Assembly (NCBI RefSeq): GCF_014217565.1
Contig: NZ_CP043661.1
Coordinates: forward strand, 5,022,001 to 5,086,000
Reading direction: 5' to 3'
Length of the DNA stretch: 64,000 nt
Source: Kribbella qitaiheensis
Lineage (GTDB): Bacteria > Actinomycetota > Actinomycetes > Propionibacteriales > Kribbellaceae
In this document: positions 7,862 to 15,950 of the stretch, piece by piece
Numbering within the stretch: the first letter of the stretch is position 1
Layout of the letters: the number at the start of each line of letters is the position of its first letter
The notes under the pieces: model-generated
Seen by the model: the letters and a program-made list of their open reading frames with translations, nothing else
What the model was told of the DNA's origin: nothing
Databases searched by the model: none
Made by a program: the position numbers and the translations under genes

Positions 7862-9010
7862 CTAGCTGCCGATCATGAGTTCGCCCGCTGCCAGCGGAGT
7901 GGCGAGTTCGCACGCGCCGTTGGTGATCGTGCAGCGGATGATGGACGCCTTCGTGTCCGGTCCGTCGTCGGCGAGGATCAGCAGGTGCTGGTCGTCCTCG
8001 GCGACCGTCTGCCGGAAGGACGGGCCGCTCCACTCCCGGAGCAGGCTGCCGGTACGAGCGTCCAGCGCGGCGGCGATCAGGTCGGCGTACCCGTCACTGA
8101 TCCGCGGTCCACCGATGGCGGTCCGGCCGTCGGCGGTGAAGCTTTTGACCTGGTAATCGCAGGTCCGCCAGAACTGCTTGCCGGTGGCAACTTCAATGAC
8201 CGCCGAGCAGGTGCCGTTGTCGTTCAGGACGGTCAGTGCGGCGGCGACCTCGCCGTTGCCCGCCAGGGCGGTCGGCGAGGTGATCGTCTTGACCTCGGTG
8301 GCGGTCGTCTTCGCCGGGTCCCAGGCGGACAGCTGCCAGGTGCTCGAGTTCTGGGTCTCGAAGGAGCTGAAGTACACCTTGCCGCCCTGGTAGGCGATCA
8401 CCCGGACCTCCCAGCGGTTCGGCAGCGCGAGCTTCTTCACCGCGTCAAGGCCGCCCTCGGTGGTCGTCGCGTAAACCGTGCTGCCCTTCACGCCGCCGCC
8501 GGTATCTATCCGCTTGGTCGCGTACGCCGCCTGCGAACCGTCCGTGGTGGTCACCAGAGTGGTGACGTCGGGCGTGTGCTCGACCGCCTCGTAGCCGACC
8601 TTGAGCAGCTCGGTGCCGTAGCCCTTGGTGACCACGGCCAGGACCGCGTCGCCGAGCCGGGCCACCTGCTGGATCTGCTGGGTGCCGGGGATCTTGACCT
8701 TGTCGCCGGCGCCGCCGCGGACCTCACGGCCGACCAGGTACGCCACCTGCGGGTCGCGGCCCTTGGTCAGCTTGCTCAGCTTCAGCGCCACCTTGACCGG
8801 GCTGCCGGCGGACGGCTTCGGCGGGAGGCTGGACGGCGTACTGGACGGAGTCTCCGCGACCGGCGTGGTGGTCGGACCTGCCAGCGGAGCCGCTGACCCG
8901 CCTTCGCCCGCATGCGGTCCGCGCTGGGCGGCGATCACGCCACCTGTCACCACAGCTGCCACAGCGATCGCTGCGACCAGCACGATCAGCCGGCCGTTCT
9001 TCTGCTTCAT
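7862..9010 (-). CDS. membrane-anchored beta-propeller-like protein, copy 1
   Basis: 382 residues. A single N-terminal membrane anchor (LIVLVAAIAVAAVVTGGVIAA) is followed by a Ser/Thr/Pro-rich linker to about residue 70 and an extracytoplasmic domain with recurring aromatic/Asp strands such as YLVGREVRGG, GDAVLAVVTKG, KVYFSSFE and HLLILADDGPD. Two conserved Cys flank the C-terminal block IIRCTITNGACELATPL. A propeller fold is inferred from spacing of the strand blocks; no catalytic motif is visible. The ATG at 9010 makes an ATGA overlap with the upstream paralogue and has AGGAG 7 bases upstream. It is a duplicate of the next gene, with which it is coupled. Confidence 0.72.
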   Translation of the reverse strand: MKQKNGRLIVLVAAIAVAAVVTGGVIAAQRGPHAGEGGSAAPLAGPTTTPVAETPSSTPSSLPPKPSAGSPVKVALKLSKLTKGRDPQVAYLVGREVRGGAGDKVKIPGTQQIQQVARLGDAVLAVVTKGYGTELLKVGYEAVEHTPDVTTLVTTTDGSQAAYATKRIDTGGGVKGSTVYATTTEGGLDAVKKLALPNRWEVRVIAYQGGKVYFSSFETQNSSTWQLSAWDPAKTTATEVKTITSPTALAGNGEVAAALTVLNDNGTCSAVIEVATGKQFWRTCDYQVKSFTADGRTAIGGPRISDGYADLIAAALDARTGSLLREWSGPSFRQTVAEDDQHLLILADDGPDTKASIIRCTITNGACELATPLAAGELMIGS

Positions 9011-10143
9011 TGCCAAGCTCCTAACAGGCGAATGTCGTACCGGGCGGCCTTGGTCAGTGGGGTGGCCAGCTCGCAGGCTCCTGTTGCGATGCTGCAGCGG
9101 ATGATCGCGGTGCGGGTGTTCTCCCCAGTGTCGGCCACCATCAGCAGATGATCGTCATCCTCGGCGACCGACTGCACGAACTGGGGTCCGGACCACTGCC
9201 GCTGGACCGAGCCGTCCTTGGCGTTCAGCGCCGCGACCAGGGGATCCGACCCGCCGCCGCGGAAGTCCGGCGTACCGATCGCTGTGCCGCCGCTCGGGGT
9301 GAACCCGTTGACCGCGTACTCGCAGGTGCGCCACAGCTGCTTGCCGGACGCGGTGTCCGTCAGTGTCGAGCAGAAGTTCTGAGCCGCGCCCGCAACGAAG
9401 TCGACCACGGCTGTGCCGGCCCCGTTCACTCCTTCGGGTGACCTGACGCTCTTGAGTTGGGTGACCTTGCCGGTGCCGGCGTCCCAGCTACTGAACGTCG
9501 AGGTGAGGCCGTCGCGGTCGGTGTCCGACTTGAAGAAGACGTGCGAACCGGCGACGCCCAGGACGGTCGTGCCCCAGTCGTCCGGGCGGTTGAGAGTCCG
9601 CTGCCCGGAGCTGGTCTCCCAGTAGACGTCACTGCCCTTCTTCCTGGTGTGATCCGCGTTCACCGGCGCGGTCCCGTAGGCGACGGCTTGCTGGTCCAAC
9701 GACGACACCAGGCTCTGTACGTCGGGGATGCGCTGGAGCGCGAAGGTGCTGCCGTCGTCGATCCGGGCCAGCTCCGAGCCGCCTAGGCCGACTTCGAGCA
9801 GCACCAGCAACGATCCGTCGTACCGGGTGGCGTCGAGGATGTTCTGCTTGCCCGGCACCGTGACGTCCTGGCCGCCCCCGCCCCGGACCGTCCGGCCCTG
9901 CAGGTAGGACATCTGAGGTGCTCGGCCGACCGGGAGCTTGCTCAGGTTCAGCGTCACCTTCACAGGCGTGGCCGGACCAGCTGTAGTGGACGGCGACTCG
10001 TGGAGGGGAGCCGCGGCAGCGGTCGCGGAGACCTGCGGCGTGCGCCGCAGAGCGACGACGCCACCGCCGACCACAGCCAGTACTGCGACCGCAGCCACTC
10101 CTGCGACCAGTACTCCGTTCCTACTCATCTTCCGGTTCCTCAT
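9007..10143 (-). CDS. membrane-anchored beta-propeller-like protein, copy 2
   Basis: 378 residues with the same plan as the downstream gene: short basic N-terminus, one membrane helix (GVLVAGVAAVAVLAVVGGGV), a Pro/Ser/Thr linker, then the domain starting VKVTLNLSKLPVGRAPQMSY and ending with IIRCSIATGACELATPL. The shared blocks LSKL..GR.PQ.(A/S)YL.GR.VRGG and LWRTCEY/FWRTCDY show tandem duplication. Its start codon overlaps (ATGA) the end of a third, truncated copy. The divergent Ser/Thr kinase gene next door also ends in an extracytoplasmic domain, so the group may form an envelope-sensing locus; that link is inference. Confidence 0.72.
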   Translation of the reverse strand: MRNRKMSRNGVLVAGVAAVAVLAVVGGGVVALRRTPQVSATAAAAPLHESPSTTAGPATPVKVTLNLSKLPVGRAPQMSYLQGRTVRGGGGQDVTVPGKQNILDATRYDGSLLVLLEVGLGGSELARIDDGSTFALQRIPDVQSLVSSLDQQAVAYGTAPVNADHTRKKGSDVYWETSSGQRTLNRPDDWGTTVLGVAGSHVFFKSDTDRDGLTSTFSSWDAGTGKVTQLKSVRSPEGVNGAGTAVVDFVAGAAQNFCSTLTDTASGKQLWRTCEYAVNGFTPSGGTAIGTPDFRGGGSDPLVAALNAKDGSVQRQWSGPQFVQSVAEDDDHLLMVADTGENTRTAIIRCSIATGACELATPLTKAARYDIRLLGAWQ

Positions 10144-10280
10144 GATTCGAGTAGGAGTTGTTCGGACGACAACGGCGTCGCCAGTTCGCAGTCGCCGGTA
10201 CTGATGGCGCAGCGGATGATCGCGGACGTCTCGTGGTCGCTGCCGCCACCCGACGCGACCGCGACCAGCAGCAGCCGGGC
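10140..10280 (-). pseudogene. truncated third propeller paralogue (C-terminal remnant)
   Basis: The last 46 residues of this frame align directly with the C-termini of the two neighbouring paralogues: ARLLLVAVAS...SAIIRCAISTGDCELATPL. Everything upstream in the frame is unlike them (low-complexity, no anchor, no linker), so more than 300 residues are missing. The stop codon still overlaps the next gene in the ATGA arrangement, which shows the remnant was once the first of three coupled genes. A longer frame back to about 10472 exists but is not supported by similarity. Confidence 0.75.
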
Positions 10281-10538
10281 GTTGCCTGTTCTCACGTTCG
10301 GTCGTCCAATCGGTTCGTCCCCGTCCGGGATGGGACGCAGGGCGACAGTGGTTTGTTCGTCATGAGCCGAGGCCGGTTCCTGACTGACACGCGCCCCGTT
10401 CCCATCCCCGTTCGGACGCCACGACCGGGCGTTTTGTTCATTTCCGCCGGTCACAGAACCTGACCGAGTCATGTCACTGCCGTGACAAAGCCTGGTACTG
10501 GCGACACGGTCGCAGGAGAGATCGAGCATAATGCGCAC

Positions 10539-12041
10539 ATGGACCAGCCACCGCGGATCGGCCGGTACTCCCTGGTCCGCCGGGTGGGTGCCGGGGGTTT
10601 CGCGACCGTCTGGCTGGCCCGCGACGAGCAGCTGGACGCCGAGGTCGCGGTCAAGATCCTCTCCGACAACTGGATCGACGAGGACGACGTCCGGCGCCGG
10701 TTCCTGGCCGAGGGCCGCTTCCTGCGCCGGGTCGACTCACCCCACGTGGTCGGCGTGCACGACATCGGCGAGGCCGAGGACGGCCGCCCGTACCTGGTCC
10801 TCACGTACGCCGATGGCGGATCGCTCGCGGACAAGATCAAGGCCGGGCCGCTGGAGATCGCCGACGTGGTCGACATCGTCACCCAGGTCGGCGCCGGCCT
10901 GAAGCAGTTGCACGCCCGCGGAGTGCTGCACCGCGACGTGAAGCCGGCCAACGTGCTGTTCCGCAGCGACCCGGCCGGCGACCGCGCGATGCTCGGCGAC
11001 CTCGGCCTGGGCAAGTCGCTGGAGACCGTGTCGCAGCTGACCATGCCCGGTGGTACGCCGGCGTACGTCGCTCCCGAGCAGGTGATGGGCGACCGCCTGG
11101 ACCACCGCGCGGACCTCTACTCGCTCGGTGCTGTCGCGTACGCCGCCTTTACGGGGCAGGCACCGCACGGCGTGATCAGCCTCGGCGCGGTGATGCGGAT
11201 CGATGCCCCGCCGCCGTCGATGAACACGCTGCGCGAAGACTTCCCGCCGGCGATCGATGCCGTCGTACGCCGGGCGCTGGAGCCGGATCGCGACAAGCGC
11301 TGGCCCGACCTGGACAGCTTCCTCGACGCGCTGAACGAGGCACACACCACCGGCAAGATCCCGGCCGGACTAGTGCTTGCCGGTGAGTTCCCCGTCCCGA
11401 GTGGACCGGGGGGCATCGACCAGGCGACCCAGCTGTCCGATGCGGAGCGCCCGACGATCGCACCGCTTGCCGGTGGTCTGGCGACCGAGGATTCCACCTC
11501 TTCTACTGAGAGCTCGGCCGCTCCGGCACCGGTGACGGGCCGCTCCGGCCGCGCCCGGTGGATCGCGGCGCTGCTGGCCGTAGTACTGGCTGCCGGTGGA
11601 GGGTATGGCGGGTATCAGTTGGTGATGAGCCGGCCGGTCACGGTGAAGGACGACAGCGGACGGTTGTCTGTCGAGGTGCCGCGTGAGTGGACCCAGAAGT
11701 CGGTGAAGCCGACGGCCGGCGGCCAGCCGGCGCTGCTGGTCACCACGAGCACTTCCGACTGGCAGCACCAGGCGGCAGTGCCCGGCGTCTTCGTGGGCCT
11801 GTTGAGCAAAGGTGCGGTGCCGACCGATCCGACGCCGCCGGAGGGGTGTCAGGCCAGTAAGCCGGATACGTCGAACGTCGGTAGCCAGAAGGCAGTCACC
11901 TTCACCTACAGCTGTGGAACGGCCGTGGTCGAGCGGTACATCCAGCTCTCCGACAACGAGTCGGTCCGGATCCAGGTCCGCGACAACGACCAGGCCGAGC
12001 TCCACAAGGTGCTCGACTCGGTCGTCGCCACCAGTTCCTAG
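10539..12041 (+). CDS. PknB-type Ser/Thr protein kinase, membrane anchored
   Basis: 500 residues from the ATG at 10539. The kinase domain (about 8-270) has the glycine loop VGAGGFATVW, the Lys in VAVKIL, the catalytic loop HRDVKPANVL, a DLG in place of DFG, the activation segment PGGTPAYVAPEQ and HRADLYSLG. After a Ser/Thr/Pro-rich linker comes one membrane helix (WIAALLAVVLAAGGGYGGYQ, about 360-380) and a 130-residue extracytoplasmic domain with two Cys. CATAAT lies 7 bases before this start, so the transcript may be nearly leaderless; a longer ORF starts at 10482. It is divergent from the propeller cluster. Confidence 0.9.
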   Translation: MDQPPRIGRYSLVRRVGAGGFATVWLARDEQLDAEVAVKILSDNWIDEDDVRRRFLAEGRFLRRVDSPHVVGVHDIGEAEDGRPYLVLTYADGGSLADKIKAGPLEIADVVDIVTQVGAGLKQLHARGVLHRDVKPANVLFRSDPAGDRAMLGDLGLGKSLETVSQLTMPGGTPAYVAPEQVMGDRLDHRADLYSLGAVAYAAFTGQAPHGVISLGAVMRIDAPPPSMNTLREDFPPAIDAVVRRALEPDRDKRWPDLDSFLDALNEAHTTGKIPAGLVLAGEFPVPSGPGGIDQATQLSDAERPTIAPLAGGLATEDSTSSTESSAAPAPVTGRSGRARWIAALLAVVLAAGGGYGGYQLVMSRPVTVKDDSGRLSVEVPREWTQKSVKPTAGGQPALLVTTSTSDWQHQAAVPGVFVGLLSKGAVPTDPTPPEGCQASKPDTSNVGSQKAVTFTYSCGTAVVERYIQLSDNESVRIQVRDNDQAELHKVLDSVVATSS

Positions 12042-12991
12042 GCCAGTGAGGTCAGGGACGACACCGTGGCCTTGTGCAGCTTGCTGATCACGTTGAGGGT
12101 CGCCGGGTCACCGCTGTAGAGGTGCGAGCCGGACTCGTAGACCTGGTAGGCCGTGCCGTTGTACTCCGTGATGCCTTCGGCCATGCTCGGCGACCGGAAG
12201 CAGCTCAGGGTGGCCGCGTCGAGGTCCTTCTGGCCGCGACGTACGACGTACAGGTTGCTGCGGTTGCTCCGGCCGTACGACGTGGCGTAGATGAAGTGGG
12301 TCGCGGTGACCAGCAGTCCTTGGGTCTTGGTCGGGATCTCCCAGGCGCCGGCCACGGTGGTGAGAGTGCCGTCGTCCGCGATCTTGTACTCGTACATGGT
12401 GCCGCGGCCGGTCTCGTTGAATGAGCCGGACCAGACCGAGTCGCCGTAGCTGGTCAGGAACGATGCGCCCGCCACCGACCGCGCAGTACCGATCTGGGCC
12501 AAGTACGGCGTACCGGCGGCCTTCATCGCGTCGCGCAGCTCGGTGAGGCGGTACTTGCGGATCGTGTTGCTCGTGCCGGTGACGAAGGCCCAGCCCTTGC
12601 TGGTGGTGATGCCGCCGACGTGTGCCTCCGCTACGGAGACCACACCGACCGTCGCGCCGGTGGCAGGGTCCAGTCCGTAGATGTGTGAGTCGGCGCCGTC
12701 GCGGTAGGAGGCCACCAGCAGCAGGTTCTTGCCGGAGCCGTCCCAGTTGTACCAAGTACCGGCGCCCTGAGGGGTGTAGGTACTGAGCTCGGGGACGGTG
12801 ACGCTGGTGTTGCTGAACCGGGCGTCGTACTTCTTCGACGCGGACGGGCCGTCATAGAAGGTGCTGCCGTTGGTGGTCGCGGTGTCGCAGGTGATCGCGG
12901 CACTGGCCGTGACAGGTGCTGCGACTGCCGCTGTCAGGGCAGTGGCCGTGGTGATGAAGGCGGTCAGGATGGCAAAGGGGCGGCGGGCCAT
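12038..12991 (-). CDS. secreted beta-propeller-like protein
   Basis: 317 residues. The N-terminus MARRPFAILTAFITTATALT...ASA is a classical Sec signal peptide with cleavage expected after about residue 32. The mature part shows repeated strand blocks ending in Y/W (GKNLLLVASYRDGADSHIYG, KGWAFVTGTSNTIRKYR, SFLTSYGDSVWSGSF, THFIYATSYGRS), consistent with a propeller, without catalytic motifs that I recognise. It is convergent with the kinase gene; the two stop codons share the palindrome CTAG, a 4-base overlap. Confidence 0.7.
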   Translation of the reverse strand: MARRPFAILTAFITTATALTAAVAAPVTASAAITCDTATTNGSTFYDGPSASKKYDARFSNTSVTVPELSTYTPQGAGTWYNWDGSGKNLLLVASYRDGADSHIYGLDPATGATVGVVSVAEAHVGGITTSKGWAFVTGTSNTIRKYRLTELRDAMKAAGTPYLAQIGTARSVAGASFLTSYGDSVWSGSFNETGRGTMYEYKIADDGTLTTVAGAWEIPTKTQGLLVTATHFIYATSYGRSNRSNLYVVRRGQKDLDAATLSCFRSPSMAEGITEYNGTAYQVYESGSHLYSGDPATLNVISKLHKATVSSLTSLA

Positions 12992-13080
12992 GGTGGTCCT
13001 CTTCGGTCGGGCGGAAACCTTCGAGAAGCTCAGCCTAGTCCGGTAATCACTAACCCGCAGCCCCGCCGTACCGTAGGCGC

Positions 13081-14406
13081 ATGACCGATCTGACAGCGGC
13101 TATCGACCGCGTTCTGCCCAGTGTTCGTGCCGATCTCGAGGACCTCATCCGGATCCCCTCGGTCAGCGCGGACCCGGCCCGCACGGCCGACGTCCAGCGC
13201 TCCGCCGAAGCCACCGCGGCCCTGTTCGAGGCCGAGGGCTTCGAGGTGAAGATCGTCCGGGCCGGCGAAGGCGCGCCGGCCGTGATCGCCAAGAAGGCCG
13301 CCCCCGAGGGCAAGCCGACCGTGCTGCTCTACGCCCACCACGACGTGCAGCCGACCGGCGCCGTCGAGGACTGGACCTCGGAGCCGTTCGTGCCGACGGA
13401 GCGCGACGGCCGGCTGTTCGCCCGTGGCGCGGCCGACGACAAGGCCGGCATCGCGGCGCACCTGGCCGCAGTACGGGCCTTTGGCAATGATCTTCCGGTC
13501 GGCGTGACGGTCTTCGTCGAGGGTGAGGAGGAGATCGGTTCGCCGACCCTGCTGCAGTTGCTCGACGAGTACTCCGCCGAGCTGGCCTGCGACGCGATCG
13601 TGATCGCCGACTCGGGCAACTGGGCGATCGGCCAGCCGGCGTTGACGGTATCCCTGCGCGGACTGGTCGACTGCTTCGTCGAAGTACGGACCCTTGAGCA
13701 CGCGGTCCACTCCGGACTCTTCGGCGGCGCTGTTCCGGACGCGTTGACGGCGCTGTGCCGGTTGCTGGCGACCCTGCACACCGACAACGGCGACGTCGCT
13801 GTCGACGGGCTGCACGCTTCCCGGGCGACCGACCTCGACTACCCCGAAGACCGGTTCCGGGCCGAGTCGAGTGTGCTGGACCAGGTCAGGCTGACCGGCT
13901 CCGGCTCGCTGGTGGACCGGCTGTGGACCCGGCCGGCGATCGCCGTACTGGCCATCGACGCGCCGCGGGTCGCGGACGCCAGCAACACGCTGGTGCCGGT
14001 CGCGCGGGCCAAGGTGAGCCTCCGGGTCGCGCCTGGTGACGACGCGGTGAAGGCGATGCAGGCCCTGACCAACCACTTGGAGCAGAACGCTCCGTGGGGC
14101 GCGCAGGTCGTTGTCACGGAAGGCGATATCGGTCAGCCCTGCTCGATCAATGCTCGCGGTCCGGCGTACGACGCGGCCCGGTCGGCGTTCGCGGCGGCCT
14201 GGGGCGTCGAGCCGGTCGACACCGGGATGGGCGGCTCGATCCCGTTCATCGCGGAGTTCCAGCGGGCCTTCCCGCAGGCCGCCGTACTGGTCACCGGGGT
14301 GGAAGATCCGGACACAAGGGCGCACGGTATCGACGAGGGCCTGCACCTGGAGGAGTTCACCAAGGTCTGCCTCGCGGAGGCTCACCTCCTCCAGAACCTC
14401 GCCTGA
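13081..14406 (+). CDS. M20-family metallopeptidase (dipeptidase)
   Basis: 441 residues. Metal-binding and catalytic features of M20/M25/M40 peptidases are all present: LLYAHHDVQPTG (His, about residue 85), ARGAADDKAG (bridging Asp), VEGEEEIGSP (general base Glu-Glu), ADSGNW and the C-terminal TRAHGIDEGLH. The dimerisation domain follows from about 195 (HAVHSGLFGGAVPDAL). It probably hydrolyses short peptides in the cytosol, since no signal peptide is present. It stands alone and ends before a large hairpin. Confidence 0.92.
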   Translation: MTDLTAAIDRVLPSVRADLEDLIRIPSVSADPARTADVQRSAEATAALFEAEGFEVKIVRAGEGAPAVIAKKAAPEGKPTVLLYAHHDVQPTGAVEDWTSEPFVPTERDGRLFARGAADDKAGIAAHLAAVRAFGNDLPVGVTVFVEGEEEIGSPTLLQLLDEYSAELACDAIVIADSGNWAIGQPALTVSLRGLVDCFVEVRTLEHAVHSGLFGGAVPDALTALCRLLATLHTDNGDVAVDGLHASRATDLDYPEDRFRAESSVLDQVRLTGSGSLVDRLWTRPAIAVLAIDAPRVADASNTLVPVARAKVSLRVAPGDDAVKAMQALTNHLEQNAPWGAQVVVTEGDIGQPCSINARGPAYDAARSAFAAAWGVEPVDTGMGGSIPFIAEFQRAFPQAAVLVTGVEDPDTRAHGIDEGLHLEEFTKVCLAEAHLLQNLA

Positions 14407-14410
14407 TTCC

Positions 14411-14458
14411 TTGCGTCCGAAGGACAGCGGGTCAGGACCCACGGTTCTTCGGACGCAA
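14411..14458. terminator. nested hairpin downstream of the M20 gene
   Basis: TTGCGTCCGAAG and CTTCGGACGCAA pair perfectly over 12 bp; the loop contains a second stem, GGGTC/GACCC. The structure starts 4 bases after the peptidase stop codon and precedes the transhydrogenase operon. Confidence 0.75.
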
Positions 14459-14523
14459 CGGCGTGGGCACAACTTGGCGACCGGGGTTTCCGGGTACCCA
14501 GGGTTTGGCATAGGTTTCGGCGA

Positions 14524-15648
14524 GTGAAGATCGCAGTGGTGCGCGAGACCAGACCGGCGGAGCGCCGGGTGGCGCTGGTGCCGGAGCAGGTCACCAAACT
14601 TGTCCAGCTCGGCTACGAGGTCGCGGTCGAACCCGCGGCAGGTGAGCGCGCGTTGTACTCCGACGACGCCTACCGCGAGGCCGGCGCCGAGGTTGCCTGG
14701 GGAGCCGACCACGCCGCGACCGTCGTCGTATCGGTGCAGCCGCTCGAGCGGGAACGCTTGCAGCGGCTGCATGCCGGTACGGCGCTGATGTCGTTCCTGC
14801 CGACGAACCCGCCGGACGTGATCCGGGCCGCGACCCGGGCCAAGCTGACCGCGTTCGCGATGGAGATGATCCCGCGGATCTCCCGGGCCCAGTCGATGGA
14901 CGCGCTGTCCTCGCAGGCCCTGGTCGCCGGCTACCGCGCCGCCATCATCGCCGCGGAACGGCTGCCGCGCTTCTTCCCGCTGAACATGACTGCTGCGGGC
15001 ACTGTCCCGCCCGCGCAGGTCCTCGTACTGGGTGCCGGCGTCGCCGGTCTCCAGGCGATCGCGACCGCGAAACGCCTTGGCGCAGTAGTGAAGGCGTACG
15101 ACGTACGGACGGCTGCTGCCGAGGAGATCGCCTCGATGGGGGCCAGCCCGATCGAGCTGGAGCTGGGCACCCTGGACGGACCTGGTGGCTACGCGCGCGA
15201 AATGACCGAGGAGCGCGCGCAGTTGCAGCGCGACCTGCTCACGCCGTACATCGCGGGCGCGGACGCGCTGATCACCACGGCCGCAGTACCGGGCCGGACC
15301 GCGCCGATGCTGGTGTCGCGGGCCATGGTCGAGCAGATGAAGCCCGGCTCCGTCGTGGTCGACCTGGCCTCGGAGTCCGGCGGCAACGTCGAGGGCTCGG
15401 TGGCCGGGACCGAACTGATGATCGGCAACGCCCTGGTCTGGGGCGGCGCGAACGTGCCCAGCCAGATGGCCGGGCCGGCCAGCCGCCTGTACGGCCAGAA
15501 CATCGCGAACCTGATCACCCTGATGACCCGCAACGCCTCCTTCGATCCCGACTTCTCGGACGAGATCGTGGCCGGCTGTTGCGTCACGCACGACGGCTCC
15601 GTACTGCACGAGCCGACCCGGGAGCTCCTGGAAGGACCGTCCAGATGA
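14524..15648 (+). CDS. pntAA: NAD(P) transhydrogenase subunit alpha part 1
   Basis: 374 residues, the soluble NAD(H)-binding component. The start MKIAVVRETRPAERRVALVP is the standard AlaDH/PNT N-terminal block, followed by the Rossmann motif VLVLGAGVAGLQAIATAKRLGA near residue 160 and the RxQ-type loop. It begins with a GTG in the sequence gagtGTGAAG context and is the first of three genes with 4-base overlaps (ATGA, GTGA). Together with PntAB and PntB it forms the proton-pumping transhydrogenase that makes NADPH from NADH. Confidence 0.95.
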   Translation: MKIAVVRETRPAERRVALVPEQVTKLVQLGYEVAVEPAAGERALYSDDAYREAGAEVAWGADHAATVVVSVQPLERERLQRLHAGTALMSFLPTNPPDVIRAATRAKLTAFAMEMIPRISRAQSMDALSSQALVAGYRAAIIAAERLPRFFPLNMTAAGTVPPAQVLVLGAGVAGLQAIATAKRLGAVVKAYDVRTAAAEEIASMGASPIELELGTLDGPGGYAREMTEERAQLQRDLLTPYIAGADALITTAAVPGRTAPMLVSRAMVEQMKPGSVVVDLASESGGNVEGSVAGTELMIGNALVWGGANVPSQMAGPASRLYGQNIANLITLMTRNASFDPDFSDEIVAGCCVTHDGSVLHEPTRELLEGPSR

Positions 15649-15950
15649 CCGAGTCCATCGCCCTGCTGACCATCTTCGTGCTGGCGGCGTTCGTCGGCGT
15701 CGAGGTGATCAGCAAGGTCTCCTCGACCCTGCACACCCCGCTGATGTCCGGGGCCAACGCGATCCACGGTGTCATCCTGGTCGGCGCGATCATCGTCACC
15801 GGCCAGGCCGACTCCGCGCTCGTGGTGATCGTCGGGCTGCTGGCCGTCGTACTGGCCACGGTGAACATGGTCGGCGGTTTCGTCGTCACTGACCGGATGC
15901 TGGAGATGTTCCGCGGTCCCGCGGCGCGCAAGAAGGAGTTGCACAAGTGA
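15645..15950 (+). CDS. pntAB: NAD(P) transhydrogenase subunit alpha part 2
   Basis: 101 residues with three membrane helices: ALLTIFVLAAFVGVEVISKV, the segment containing HGVILVGAIIV and the segment LVVIVGLLAVVLATVNMVGG. The motif TPLMSGANAIHG is diagnostic of PntAB. The ATG at 15645 overlaps the pntAA stop (ATGA). The longer upstream reading is inside pntAA and is not used. Confidence 0.94.
   Translation: MTESIALLTIFVLAAFVGVEVISKVSSTLHTPLMSGANAIHGVILVGAIIVTGQADSALVVIVGLLAVVLATVNMVGGFVVTDRMLEMFRGPAARKKELHK

Noticed and set aside
10482-10538. Upstream start for the Ser/Thr kinase
   Set aside because: No ribosome-binding site, and the kinase glycine loop follows naturally from the ATG at 10539; kept only as alternative.
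13030-15609. 859-codon minus-strand ORF
   Set aside because: Runs antisense to the M20 peptidase and pntAA, both with full family motifs; sequence is low-complexity R/G/V/D-rich.
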